A stretch of DNA of 64,000 nt from Ancylobacter pratisalsi (GCF_010669125.1 NZ_CP048630.1:2802001-2866000); one strand, 5' to 3'. Numbered from the stretch's first letter, positions 1-8,541 are shown. The notes: generated from the letters alone by a model not told the origin. Program-made: numbers and translations.

Positions 1-100
1 TGACGGCGGCGGGCGTCAGTGACAGTCGACGGGCAGCCTCCGAGAAGCTGCCGTGCTCGGCGCTTCGCATGAAAGCTTCGAGATTGGTGAGGGTCTCCAT
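1..100 (-). CDS. LysR-family transcriptional regulator (N-terminal fragment, cut by window edge)
   Basis: The reverse strand reads from an ATG at 98-100 into METLTNLEAFMRSAEHGSFS followed by EAARRLSLTPAAV. This is the first half of a LysR winged helix-turn-helix (the EAARRLSLTPAAVS type). The rest lies outside the window. It diverges from the SDR gene starting at 209, the classic layout for a LysR regulator acting on its neighbour, so it probably controls the SDR / reductase / SnoaL group. The effector cannot be judged because the ligand-binding domain is missing. Confidence 0.85.
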   Translation of the reverse strand, partial: METLTNLEAFMRSAEHGSFSEAARRLSLTPAAV

Positions 101-111
101 GTGTCAATTTT

Positions 112-124
112 CAAGGATTGCTTG
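112..124. promoter_or_regulatory. Candidate LysR operator between divergent genes
   Basis: CAAG-GATTG-CTTG is a short perfect inverted repeat in the 108-bp gap between the LysR start and the SDR start. Position and dyad symmetry fit a LysR binding site. The arms are only 4 bp, so this is weak evidence. Confidence 0.3.
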
Positions 125-208
125 TTAATCTGTCAAACCATTTCCGGCTAATGCGACGGTAATTATTCCACCATCTTCACTGCAACGACTGCGAACGGAG
201 TGAAGATC

Positions 209-967
209 ATGTCCCGCAATTCCCATCCCCTCAGCGGCAAGGTGGCCCTCGTCACGGGCGGCTCACGCGGCATCGGCGCGGCGATCGTCCGCCGCCTTGC
301 CGAGGACGGCGCCACCGTCGTGTTCAGCTACAGCGCCTCAACGGACCGCGCGCAGCAGGTTGTCGGCGAAGTCGAGGCACTCGGCGGCAAAGCTCTCGCC
401 ATCAAGGCCGATCAGGCGTCGCCAATCGAGGTCGCGGCGCTCGTCCGTGAAACGCACGCCGTAATGGGCCGGCTCGATATTCTGGTGAACTCGGCTGGGG
501 TCTTCGTCACAGGAAGGATCGACGATCCCGAGGCGGATCGCACCGCCTTCGACCGTCAGCTGGACATCAACGTGAAGGGCGTGGCCGCCACTGTGCGCGC
601 CGCGGCACCGCTGATGGGCGACGGCGGGCGCATCATCTCTATCGGCACGGCGGGCGCCGACCATATCCCCTTTGCCGGCGCCGCCGACTATATCGCGACG
701 AAAGCAGCGGTGGCCGCCTACACGCGCGGCTGGGCCCGCGATCTCGGCCCCCGAAGCATTACCGTCAACATCATCCAGCCCGGCGCCATCGATACCGAGA
801 TGAACCCTCAGGATGGCCCCTACGCGGAGACGCTGAACAAGCTGGCGGCACTCGGACGCTATGGCCAGCCGGAGGACATCGCGGCGGCGGTCGCGTTCCT
901 CGCCGGACCGGACGCCGGTTACATCACCGGCGCCACGCTCAATGTCGATGGCGGGCAGTCCGCCTGA
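209..967 (+). CDS. SDR-family NAD(P)-dependent oxidoreductase
   Basis: The 252-aa protein is a classical short-chain dehydrogenase/reductase. The nucleotide-binding motif TGGSRGIG lies at about residues 16-23, the NSAG motif near 93, and the catalytic YxxxK (DYIATK) near 161-165. The C-terminal GATLNVDGG signature is also present. ATG at 209 is preferred over an in-frame GTG at 200 because GGAG at 197-200 sits 8 nt before the ATG. It heads a three-gene run with an NAD-binding reductase and a SnoaL-like protein under a divergent LysR gene, a layout common for stress- or xenobiotic-responsive reductases. The substrate cannot be told from sequence. Confidence 0.9.
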   Translation: MSRNSHPLSGKVALVTGGSRGIGAAIVRRLAEDGATVVFSYSASTDRAQQVVGEVEALGGKALAIKADQASPIEVAALVRETHAVMGRLDILVNSAGVFVTGRIDDPEADRTAFDRQLDINVKGVAATVRAAAPLMGDGGRIISIGTAGADHIPFAGAADYIATKAAVAAYTRGWARDLGPRSITVNIIQPGAIDTEMNPQDGPYAETLNKLAALGRYGQPEDIAAAVAFLAGPDAGYITGATLNVDGGQSA

Positions 968-995
968 TCGGGCCCCTCATTCCGGGAGAACAGCC

Positions 996-1598
996 ATGAC
1001 TTCCATCGGCATTATCGGTGCCGGTCAGATCGGCCGCGCCATCGCCACCGCCCTCGCGCGGCACGACATCACGGCGACGTTGGCCAATAGCCGCGGCCCC
1101 GAAAGCCTCACCAACATTGTCGCCGAAATCGGGGCGAGCATCACCGCCGGCACCCGTGAGGAAGCCGCCGCGCGTGACATCCTCCTGGTCGCGGTCAACT
1201 GGTCGAAGCTCCCGGCCGCGCTGGCCGGACTGCCAGACTTCGGCGGCCGAATTGTGGTCGACGCCAACAACGCCATCGAGGCACCGCTGTTCAGGCCGGT
1301 CGATCTCGGCAGTCGCTCGTCGTCCGAGGTGTTCACGGAGATGGTGCCGGGTGCCCGCGTGGTGAAGGCATTCAACCACCTCCAGCCGGATCTGGTGGCC
1401 GGGGACCCGGCAAGTGATGGCGGCCGCCGGGTGCTGTTCTATTCCGGGGAGGACGCCCGTGCGAAGGCTGAAGTCGGCGCTTTGATCGAGCGCCTCGGGT
1501 TCTTCGGCATCGATCTCGGCCCGCTCGCACTTGGCAGCCGTCTGGTACAGTTTCCCGGTGGACCGCTGCCCGCCCTTAACCTCGTCAAGATTGGCTGA
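996..1598 (+). CDS. NADPH-dependent F420-reductase-like NAD(P)-binding protein
   Basis: A 200-aa single-domain Rossmann protein. It begins MTSIGIIGAGQIGRAIATAL, a GxGxxG dinucleotide motif at residues 7-12, and continues with VVDANNAIE and VKAFNH segments. These are typical of the F420_oxidored / NADP oxidoreductase family (COG2085). In organisms without F420 these act as NADPH-linked reductases of unknown substrate. Start ATG 996 follows GGGAGAA. It lies 28 bp after the SDR stop and 28 bp before the SnoaL gene, so the three are probably cotranscribed. Confidence 0.8.
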   Translation: MTSIGIIGAGQIGRAIATALARHDITATLANSRGPESLTNIVAEIGASITAGTREEAAARDILLVAVNWSKLPAALAGLPDFGGRIVVDANNAIEAPLFRPVDLGSRSSSEVFTEMVPGARVVKAFNHLQPDLVAGDPASDGGRRVLFYSGEDARAKAEVGALIERLGFFGIDLGPLALGSRLVQFPGGPLPALNLVKIG

Positions 1599-1626
1599 CC
1601 GCCTCTCTCACGTAAGGAGTGCTCCC

Positions 1627-2004
1627 ATGTCCACCCACGAACCCGACTATGACCACCTGCTGCGCGGCAATCTCGAGCGCGTGTTCAACGAGCGCGATGC
1701 GGACAGGCGCGCCAGGGCGATCGACGAACTCTTCGTCACCGATCCGGTGATGCACGAGCCGGACAACGTGGTGACGGGCCGCGCGGCGATCTCTGCCATC
1801 GCTGGCCAGCTTCTGGAGCAGTTTGGCCCCAGCTTCCGTTTCACCCCGGCTGGGCCTGCCGTAGGTCATCACGGACTCGGCGTGCTTCGGTGGGAGGCGG
1901 GCCCCGAAGGTGGACCCGTCGCCGTCACGGGGTCGGATGTCGCCCAACTCGTCGACGGTAGGATCGCTCGACTTTGGGTGCTGTTGAACCCGCCGAGCGT
2001 CTGA
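1627..2004 (+). CDS. SnoaL-like / NTF2-fold protein
   Basis: A 125-aa single-domain protein of the NTF2/SnoaL type, recognised by size and by the pattern DELFVTDPVMHEPDNVVTG, then AISAIAGQLLEQF, then a C-terminal beta-rich GSDVAQLVDGRIARLWVLLN. Such proteins are small-molecule isomerases, hydrolases or binding partners. Which applies here is unknown. ATG 1627 follows AAGGAG (1614-1619). It is the last gene of the SDR-led group. Confidence 0.75.
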   Translation: MSTHEPDYDHLLRGNLERVFNERDADRRARAIDELFVTDPVMHEPDNVVTGRAAISAIAGQLLEQFGPSFRFTPAGPAVGHHGLGVLRWEAGPEGGPVAVTGSDVAQLVDGRIARLWVLLNPPSV

Positions 2005-2399
2005 TTGGGCTTGGACGGAACCGTGCCGGTTCTGTCGGAGGCACCAACTGCCGTGAAGATCGGGCTCTGGCGAGCAGGTCGCGCCCCGCTGCAACCGTTT
2101 CCATACGCTGTTCAAGGAGTTGATGTGCCAAGGCGGCACGCGTCAGGTGAAGCGATGCCCGGTGAAACGAGGCATCGCTTCGAGCAATTCGTGGTCGTGG
2201 CGGGCTTTGCCGCCTCGTTGCGAACGGCACACGCGGATCAGCTCTCGCGCCTTCGCCCACTCCTCCTCTTCAATCTGCTTCGGCATGCTATGAAACAACG
2301 AAGAGGCGGCGTGAGAAGCTCCTCAGGATCAAAGGGACGTTGCGTCCACGCCATGCCGTCGGCGTAGCTTCGCCCGACGCCACAAGGACTTGAGGTGTG
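2005..2399. other. Intergenic stretch with a decayed transposase remnant
   Basis: The 395 bp between the SnoaL gene and the serine-hydrolase-like gene hold no intact gene. The only recognisable content is the minus-strand IS5-like remnant listed separately (2083-2286). I see no strong promoter or terminator. Confidence 0.6.
2083..2286 (-). pseudogene. IS5-family transposase N-terminal remnant
   Basis: Reading the minus strand from ATG 2286 gives MPKQIEEEEWAKARELIRVC, RSQRGGKARHDHELLEAM, then PRFTGHRFT followed by a stop (2143-2145). The same frame continues RVPPWHINSLNSVWKRLQRG. IS427-type IS5 transposases begin in the same order: an acidic EEEW start, QRGGKARxDxxFLEAM, F-T-x-H-x-x-T-W-R-x-L-P, then NSVWKR. 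The Trp of TWR has become a stop codon and nothing downstream resembles the catalytic core, so this is a decayed fragment. No terminal repeats were recognised. Confidence 0.55.
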
Positions 2400-3605
2400 A
2401 TGCGCGGCTCATTCATCAAAGGCGTCATCGTCGCATCTGCCCTTTTGGTGCAGTGTGGACGTGTTCAAGCACAATCCCCCGCAACCGTGCCGCAGGTCGA
2501 TACGGGTGCGATCGAGACCCTCGCGCGCGAGCACATGAAGAAGCGTCACCTGGCGTCGCTGCTCATGCAGGTGCGGGTGAATGGCGAGGAGGTCATGACC
2601 TTCGCGGCGGGCGAGGCCATGACAGGTGTTCCCGCCACCATTGATGGCCACTTCCGTAACGGCGCGGTCGCTATGACCTACGTGGCTGCGATTTCGATGA
2701 AACTCGCAGATTCCGGTGCGATCGACCTCGATGAACCTATCGCACGCTGGCTGCCGGGCCTTCCGGCCGCCACGTCCGCGACCCCGCGCATGCTCTTGAA
2801 CATGACGTCAGGCTATCCCGACTACGTGCCCAATGCGGGCTTCGTGAAGGCATTCGAGACCAATCCCTTCCGGACATGGTCGGTAGACGATCGTATCGCC
2901 ATAAGCACCGCAATGCCCCGCCTATTCGCGCCCGGCACCAATTGGGACTATTCCCATAGCGGATACGTCATCCTCGGCCGTGTGTTGGAGAGGGCCACCG
3001 GCAAACCGATGCACGCTTTGATGCAGGAGTACATTCTCGGGCCGCTTGCGCTCGCCGGTACTCATTCGATTGAGACCGCGCAGGTTCCTGAGCCGGTGAT
3101 CCACGCTTTCACGGCGGAGCGCGGCGTCTATGAAGACGCCACCTATTGGAACCCGTCCTGGACCATTACCCAAGGTGCCGTGCAGGTGACCACCATTTCC
3201 GACATGGCCCGAAGCTTCGATCTCATTGTCGGTGACGACACCTTTCTCGGTGCCGCGAGCCGGGCGGCAATGATCAAGCCGTCATTGGTCGGATTCGGTT
3301 CGCCGCTGCCGGGATGCCGGACATGCCATCAGATGACGAGTGCCTTCACTTACGGCCTGGGGTTTTTTCTTGAGAATGAATGGGTGCTTCAGACTCCGCT
3401 GTTTGGCGGCTATGCCTCGTCCGTCGCTACCCTGCCGGCTGATCGCTCTCGCGACGGCAGGCGCATCACAGTGGCTGTAGCGGTGACATCGCTGCCCGAC
3501 AGCTATCCGGACTGGACCGCCACGCTGCCGAACTGGGCAGACGAACTGACGAAGGCGATTGCGACGCGGCTCGCCCCAGATACGCCGCCGCCGCCGTTTC
3601 GTTGA
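2400..3605 (+). CDS. Exported class C beta-lactamase-fold protein lacking the catalytic SxxK
   Basis: The 401-aa protein has a cleavable signal peptide (MRGSFIKGVIVASALLVQCG, then RVQA before OSP-type mature start QSPATV) and the fold of the class C beta-lactamase / serine hydrolase family (COG1680). It shows DEPIARWLPG, the LLNMTSGYPDY segment and WDYSHSGYVILGRVLE. In active members the first motif reads like GSVTKTF. Here residues 88-94 are GAVAMTY, so the nucleophilic Ser is Ala89 and the Lys is Met92. The second motif Tyr is kept (Y184-S-H). The third motif (HxG type) appears as LFGGYASS. It is probably a non-catalytic or altered periplasmic protein. ATG 2400 overlaps an alternative GTG at 2397. 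Confidence 0.8.
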   Translation: MRGSFIKGVIVASALLVQCGRVQAQSPATVPQVDTGAIETLAREHMKKRHLASLLMQVRVNGEEVMTFAAGEAMTGVPATIDGHFRNGAVAMTYVAAISMKLADSGAIDLDEPIARWLPGLPAATSATPRMLLNMTSGYPDYVPNAGFVKAFETNPFRTWSVDDRIAISTAMPRLFAPGTNWDYSHSGYVILGRVLERATGKPMHALMQEYILGPLALAGTHSIETAQVPEPVIHAFTAERGVYEDATYWNPSWTITQGAVQVTTISDMARSFDLIVGDDTFLGAASRAAMIKPSLVGFGSPLPGCRTCHQMTSAFTYGLGFFLENEWVLQTPLFGGYASSVATLPADRSRDGRRITVAVAVTSLPDSYPDWTATLPNWADELTKAIATRLAPDTPPPPFR

Positions 3606-3666
3606 ACACGTTCAGCTTTGCTTCGGCAGAGAGGTATGGCGCATCTGAACTGCCTTGATAGGCGGG

Positions 3667-5316
3667 TCAGAGCGCATGAGCGGCGTCAGAGCCGACGCGC
3701 GTCTCGGTGCGTACCTTTTCCGTCAGGTGGCCTGCGAGGCGATCGGCCAGCGCCATGATCGTCAGCGTCAGATGTTTGTCCGGCAGCACTGGAATGACGC
3801 CACCGTCGCAAACATAGAGGTTGTCGAGGCCGTGGCAGCACAAATCAGCGTCCACCACACCCCTCTCAGGGTCCGCTGAAGTGGCCGTGGTCCCGGCATA
3901 GTGAATGCCTGTGCCGCTATTGTCGCGGGAGGCGTAGATTGATGTTGCGCCCGCATGCCGCAGCACACGTCGCCCCCAGGCCTCCATCGCATCCATCATG
4001 TCATCGGCATTGCGCGAAGAGGCGAAATCCACTTCCACATGGGGCACCCCGAAACGATCCGTGCGGGCAACCGGTCGTACCCGGTTCAGCGGGTTTGGAT
4101 CTCCCGCACAGAACATGCCCAGGGTGACATAGGAATGGAACATCAGGCGCGCGAAGCGTTCCTTTATGAAGCGCGGCATGCGACGCATGCCGGCCAGATA
4201 ATGGGGAATGTCGGGGATGCCGTGGATGGCATGACCGATGAAGGGGAACTCCTTGCCGCCCGGCAACTCGCCGCGGGACATCAGGATCAGCAAGTCACCA
4301 TATCCGATGTCATAATCGCGCTTCCGTCCCCAGAGTCGCCAGAGAGAAGTCGAGAGTACCGACTTCGGATTGTCCTGAAGCCGCAGACCCAGCTGGCCCG
4401 TGCTGTTGCCCATGCCGTTGGGCGCGATCTCGTCAGCTGAGTTGAACAGTATCCGGGGGGATTCGATCGCCCCTGCCGCGAGCACCACCGCCTTTGCGCC
4501 GAGGAAGCGGGACTCGCCCGTTGCCATGTCGCGATACTCCACGCCTGTAACCCGGCGCGTTCCCGGTTGCCGCAGCACCCGGACCACCTTGGCGCCGGTG
4601 CGCAGCTCGTAGTTCGGCAAGAACTGGATTTCAGGCAGAAGGCGCGCCGTGAATTTGTAAACGGCTCCCGTCGGGCATCCGGAGGTGCAGATGCCGGTGG
4701 ACACGCAGGCCTGAGGACTGTCCGCCCGCGTGTCGATAGCCTTGCGATTCGCGATGGCGCGCGAGAAGGGTTCGCCCAGTCCCTCCACCGCCTGAATGAT
4801 CATTCGATCAGCTGGCCGCATGGGTTTGGGAGGCACATAGATGCCGTCCGGCAGATCCGGAATATTCTCCTGTGTGCCGCAGACGATGATGCGTCGCTCC
4901 ACCGCTTCATAGTGAGCGGCGAGGGTGGCGTAATCAAAGGGCCAGTCCTGAAAGTCCCTCTCAGAGAAGCGCACGCTGACGCCATTCCAGAGGTTCTGCA
5001 GACCGTTGACCGCAACGATCTGATAGTGGCGGAAGCCGCCTTCCGGCCAACCTGTGGATCCGTCCTGTCCCTTTTCGAACAGGGGATGCACGAACAGGCT
5101 GTCGTGCGGCTCGGCAGGCCAGACAGTATTCGCGCGGATGCCTAAATCGAGGGCCGTGCCCGGCGGGTCCACAGCACTGAAGTGATCGTCCGCTATCCGC
5201 CCGCCCTGTTCCAGAGAGACGACATTCAGCCCCGCCTTGGCCAGCTCGTAGGCGAGAATGCCGCCCCCCGCGCCCGTGCCGACGACGACCACGTCGCATT
5301 GCGCTGCCTCAGCCAC
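3667..5316 (-). CDS. GMC-family FAD dehydrogenase, large subunit (glucoside 3-dehydrogenase / gluconate 2-dehydrogenase type)
   Basis: The 549-aa protein starts with an FAD-binding motif (VVVVGTGAGGGILAYELAKA, residues 9-28). It has the cysteine-rich STGICTSGCPTGAVYKF segment of the bacterial GMC dehydrogenase branch near residue 210. It ends with the GMC C-terminal signature GIHYAGTTATSADP, then LDNLYVCDG, then HLTLTIMALADRL. The catalytic pair appears to be His/His, because the usual Asn of the NPTLT motif is His here. The small upstream gene overlaps it by 8 bp, as in two-component FAD dehydrogenases that oxidise sugars or polyols. It has no own signal peptide. The substrate is not known; the neighbours (sugar porters, DegT aminotransferase) point to a sugar or cyclitol. 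Confidence 0.85.
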   Translation of the reverse strand: MAEAAQCDVVVVGTGAGGGILAYELAKAGLNVVSLEQGGRIADDHFSAVDPPGTALDLGIRANTVWPAEPHDSLFVHPLFEKGQDGSTGWPEGGFRHYQIVAVNGLQNLWNGVSVRFSERDFQDWPFDYATLAAHYEAVERRIIVCGTQENIPDLPDGIYVPPKPMRPADRMIIQAVEGLGEPFSRAIANRKAIDTRADSPQACVSTGICTSGCPTGAVYKFTARLLPEIQFLPNYELRTGAKVVRVLRQPGTRRVTGVEYRDMATGESRFLGAKAVVLAAGAIESPRILFNSADEIAPNGMGNSTGQLGLRLQDNPKSVLSTSLWRLWGRKRDYDIGYGDLLILMSRGELPGGKEFPFIGHAIHGIPDIPHYLAGMRRMPRFIKERFARLMFHSYVTLGMFCAGDPNPLNRVRPVARTDRFGVPHVEVDFASSRNADDMMDAMEAWGRRVLRHAGATSIYASRDNSGTGIHYAGTTATSADPERGVVDADLCCHGLDNLYVCDGGVIPVLPDKHLTLTIMALADRLAGHLTEKVRTETRVGSDAAHAL

Positions 5317-5632
5317 GAGCGCCTCCCAAGGGCCATTCCCCGACGCTGCTCAGGAAAGCGGGCGAAGCGTAGTAGACATACTCGAAAAAGGCATGAATCG
5401 CGGTCGCGTCCTCCGCGAGATGGGCGCTGGTGATCTCGCCCCCTGCGACGAAATCGGAACGCTCGGCAACGCGCCTGAAAGCGGCATTGAGCTGATCGTT
5501 CAGCACGGCGATCCGGGCCAGCTCATCGATCAGTGGCTCAAGGCCTTCGTGGTACGGGTCCAAGGGCAGGATAGCAGCAATGAGAAACTTGAAATCGGCT
5601 GCCGGAAGAACCGTGAGGGGGTCGCTCGTCAT
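5309..5632 (-). CDS. Small partner subunit of the GMC dehydrogenase (gluconate 2-dehydrogenase subunit 3-like)
   Basis: A 107-aa protein starting MTSDPLTVLPAADFKFLIAA. The opening phrase (L-P-A-A-D/E-x-x-x-L-x-A-x-x-x-x-x-x-P-x-D) and position directly before the GMC gene match the small subunit family of FAD sugar dehydrogenases. Usual members carry a Tat signal to carry the flavoprotein out (hitch-hiker export). None is visible here, so the complex may be cytoplasmic. The gene starts 10 bp after the MFS stop and its end overlaps the GMC start. Identification is by context plus weak sequence resemblance. Confidence 0.6.
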   Translation of the reverse strand: MTSDPLTVLPAADFKFLIAAILPLDPYHEGLEPLIDELARIAVLNDQLNAAFRRVAERSDFVAGGEITSAHLAEDATAIHAFFEYVYYASPAFLSSVGEWPLGGARG

Positions 5633-5642
5633 GTGAATAGCC

Positions 5643-7013
5643 TCATGCGGAGTCGGGAGCGAGGCGGCCAAGATCGCGCAGTCGCCGTCCACTGTTCAAA
5701 TGCCGCTCGATCTCCTCGAGACTGACACCATTGGTCTCCGGAACGAACCATTGGGTGAAGGCCAGGCCGGCGATGCACACCAGCGCATAGAGACCAAAAA
5801 CGCCTTCCAGCCCCAGGTGGCTGAGCATCACCGGAAAGCTGAAGACCACGAGGAAATTGAAGCCCCAATTCACCAGCGAGGCGATGCTCATGCCAAGCGC
5901 CCGCACTTGGAGGGGAAAGACCTCCGCCATCATGACCCAGGGTAGGGGGCCGATCGCGATCGCAAAGGCAGCGACGTAGAGCATGAGCCCACCGAGTGCC
6001 AGCTTGCCCATGATGGCGCTTCCGGTCGCCGCACCAATAGCGATGACGCCGAGTGCCACCGCCGTGCCCGCGAAACCAAGCAGCAGCAAGAAACGGCGTC
6101 CGATCCGATCAATGAGCGCCATGCCCACCAGCGTCATGAGCACGTTGACCACGCCGATACCCGCGGTGGCCATGATCTGCGTCGTGGATGAGCTGAAACC
6201 GGACAATTCAAAAACGCTGGGCGCGTAATAGATCACTGCATTGATGCCGGAGAGCTGCTGGAGCATGAACAGCCCCATGGCGACGATCAGCGCCGGGCGC
6301 ACGCGCGGGGCCAGGAGGTCTGCGAAGCGGGCCTTGCGACCGGTGTCCGCCATCGCTCCAGCTTGGATTTCATTGAATTCGGCAGTAACCTCGGCCCCCG
6401 TTGCCGCCTTGCCTCGAATCCGCCTCAGGGCTGCGCGGGCCTCGTTCTCACGCCCGTGCATGAGCAGCCAGCGCGGTGTGTCGCTCAGATAGAAAATTCC
6501 GGCGAACAGCATCAATGCGGGAACAGCGCCGACCGCGAACATCCAGCGCCACTGATCGGCGAATGCATATCCAACCAGGTATGCGCCGAGAATTCCGAGG
6601 GTCACGGCGAGCTGATATATGGAAACCAGCATGCCGCGGCGTGAGGTGGGCGCGCTTTCGGAGATGTACAGCGGCGCCATCATGGCGGCGACGCCGATGC
6701 CGAGCCCGATGATCAGTCGCGCGGCTGTCAGGGTCCAGAAGCCGATGGCACCCGCGCTGAGCAAAGCGCCTATCGTGAAGAGGACTGCCGATCCCATCAG
6801 CAGCCTGCGCCGGCCGGCCCGTGCGGCCAGATGCCCGCCGATGATCGCGCCGACAAATGCCCCGAGCGGGACAGCAGCGGTCATCAGGCCCTCAGCGAGC
6901 GCATCAATGCCGAGTTCGTGCCTGAGCGGCGCGAGTGCACCGGCGATGACGCCCTCGTCGAAACCGAACAGAACGCCAGCGATACCGGCAACGGCAGCTA
7001 TAAAGTAAATCAC
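5643..7013 (-). CDS. MFS sugar porter (sugar:H+ symporter family)
   Basis: The 456-aa, twelve-helix protein is of the sugar-porter type. It has GFDEGVIAGAL in helix 1, RAGRRR between helices 2 and 3, LSDTPRWLL (the PESPR position) before the central loop, DRIGRR between helices 8 and 9, and the C-terminal PETNGVSLEEIE (PETKG type). It would import a hexose, pentose or polyol by proton symport. It sits 57 bp after the aminotransferase gene and 10 bp before the small dehydrogenase subunit on the same strand, suggesting one operon. Confidence 0.9.
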   Translation of the reverse strand: MIYFIAAVAGIAGVLFGFDEGVIAGALAPLRHELGIDALAEGLMTAAVPLGAFVGAIIGGHLAARAGRRRLLMGSAVLFTIGALLSAGAIGFWTLTAARLIIGLGIGVAAMMAPLYISESAPTSRRGMLVSIYQLAVTLGILGAYLVGYAFADQWRWMFAVGAVPALMLFAGIFYLSDTPRWLLMHGRENEARAALRRIRGKAATGAEVTAEFNEIQAGAMADTGRKARFADLLAPRVRPALIVAMGLFMLQQLSGINAVIYYAPSVFELSGFSSSTTQIMATAGIGVVNVLMTLVGMALIDRIGRRFLLLLGFAGTAVALGVIAIGAATGSAIMGKLALGGLMLYVAAFAIAIGPLPWVMMAEVFPLQVRALGMSIASLVNWGFNFLVVFSFPVMLSHLGLEGVFGLYALVCIAGLAFTQWFVPETNGVSLEEIERHLNSGRRLRDLGRLAPDSA

Positions 7014-7070
7014 GTATGATTTTCCCTTTAGAAGCAGCGCGGTATCTTGCGCCTAGCTACTCTGAACGCC

Positions 7071-8393
7071 TCAAGCGAGGATGACGCGTGCAACCTTGCG
7101 GATTGCGGTGATGATGTCGCTCACGTCATCGGGCGTCAGTGTCGAGGCGATGGTCAGAAGCGCCCCGCGATCCTGCAGATCATCGCACCGGGGCAAGGCG
7201 CCGATGCCATAGTCGTAGTCCGTGGCGAACGCATTGGACGGGAGGCTCCAGGGGGCGCCGTCGCGGCTGTTGGACCGCTTGTTCACCAGGCTGGGGATAT
7301 TGGAGTACCAGTGCATGCCCCATTCCCGCATGGTGAGGCAGGCAAGGGAGCCGGGCGGCCCGGCGATTCCTTCAGCGCGCAAGGCGGCCACAAAGCGGTT
7401 CGCCGTATCGGCATCCTTCAAAACCATGAGGAGGAAGGGGCCGGTGTCGCCCTTCGGGTCCGGAATGGTGCGCAAGGTGAGACCGGGAAGATCCTCCACC
7501 GCGGCGCGGATCTGCCACTTTGCGCTTCGCATGGCATGCGTGATCAGGGGCAGCTTGCGCATCTGTGCCAGGCACATGGCGCCGGTAAGCTCTGACATGC
7601 GAGCGCCAACACCCCAAAGCTGGCATTCCACGTCGGACGTATCGAGACGACCCTGCGCGGTGCGCGGATAACCCAGATCGTGCAGCGCGACGATGCGACG
7701 ATAGAGGTCGTCGCGCTCGGTCACCACCATGCCGCCGTCGCCGGACGTCATGTTCTTATTGAGTTGGAACGAGAAGATTCCGATGTCGCCGAAGGTGCCG
7801 ACGGCCTTGCCATCCTGGCTGGCGCCGGCCGTCTGGGCGCAGTCTTCAATAAGGCTGACGCCGCGCTCGCGGCAGATGCGCGCCACCTCGGCCACTCGGC
7901 CTGGAGCGCCGCTCATGTGCACCATCAGCACCGCACGCGTATGCGGTCCGATCTTGCGCTCGACGTCTGCGGGATCAAGCGTGAAGCAGTCGTCGATGTC
8001 TACGAGACGGGGAATGGCCCCCGCACGGACCACCGCGCTCACGCAGCTTACCCAGAGATAACCGGGAACTAGAACCTCGTCGCCAGGACCAATCTCCAGG
8101 GCCGCCATCGCGATGGAAAGCGCAGCCGTGCCGGAGGACACACCGAGCGCATGCTTGTGACCAAAAGCTGTGCACCACTCCTGTTCCAGATTATCCACCA
8201 TGTGCTGGAGATCTGGACCATAGAAGCGGAACGGGCTTCTGGCACGGATGACGCGGGAAACCAGCTCCAGCTCCTCATCGCCGATCCAGTGCGCGCCTGG
8301 CAATTCCCATGGCAGACTTGTCGTCCGGACCGGCTGCCCCCCCTCGACTGCAAGGCGGTTGGCATGTTCATGCAAGGCTGCTGAATCTGACAC
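7071..8393 (-). CDS. DegT/DnrJ/EryC1/StrS-family PLP aminotransferase
   Basis: The protein (440 aa from a GTG at 8393) has the StsC/AHBA-synthase style opening LAVEGGQPVRTTSLPWELPG. It also has VSSGTAALSIAMAALEIGPG, GDEVLVPGYLWVSCVSAV, LIEDCAQTAGA and the PLP-lysine motif FSFQLNKNMTSGDGGM. The family transfers an amino group from Glu/Gln onto keto-sugars or keto-cyclitols. I prefer GTG 8393 because AAGAGAG precedes it at good spacing. An ATG at 8444 is in frame but has no clear ribosome site. It leads the minus-strand operon with the MFS and GMC dehydrogenase genes, so an oxidised sugar made by the dehydrogenase is a plausible acceptor. Confidence 0.85.
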   Translation of the reverse strand: MSDSAALHEHANRLAVEGGQPVRTTSLPWELPGAHWIGDEELELVSRVIRARSPFRFYGPDLQHMVDNLEQEWCTAFGHKHALGVSSGTAALSIAMAALEIGPGDEVLVPGYLWVSCVSAVVRAGAIPRLVDIDDCFTLDPADVERKIGPHTRAVLMVHMSGAPGRVAEVARICRERGVSLIEDCAQTAGASQDGKAVGTFGDIGIFSFQLNKNMTSGDGGMVVTERDDLYRRIVALHDLGYPRTAQGRLDTSDVECQLWGVGARMSELTGAMCLAQMRKLPLITHAMRSAKWQIRAAVEDLPGLTLRTIPDPKGDTGPFLLMVLKDADTANRFVAALRAEGIAGPPGSLACLTMREWGMHWYSNIPSLVNKRSNSRDGAPWSLPSNAFATDYDYGIGALPRCDDLQDRGALLTIASTLTPDDVSDIITAIRKVARVILA

Positions 8394-8430
8394 GTCGTCT
8401 CTCTTCGTTTCCGTAGAGGTGAGCCAAGAG

Positions 8431-8513
8431 ATCGGCGGTATCATCAAATTACCGCTAGGCGACAATGCTTCCTGCGCCGATAATTTACAACCAAGCTGAT
8501 CAAAAAATCGGCG
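8431..8513. promoter_or_regulatory. Repeated ATCGGCG motif in divergent promoter region
   Basis: ATCGGCG occurs at 8431-8437 and 8507-8513, and its complement CGCCGAT at 8475-8481. All lie in the 148-bp gap between the divergent aminotransferase and MFS genes. Repeated copies in such a gap fit a shared operator. The regulator is not encoded next to it. Confidence 0.35.
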
Positions 8514-8541
8514 ACCACCGCATCTCGAACTCGGAGTGGAC

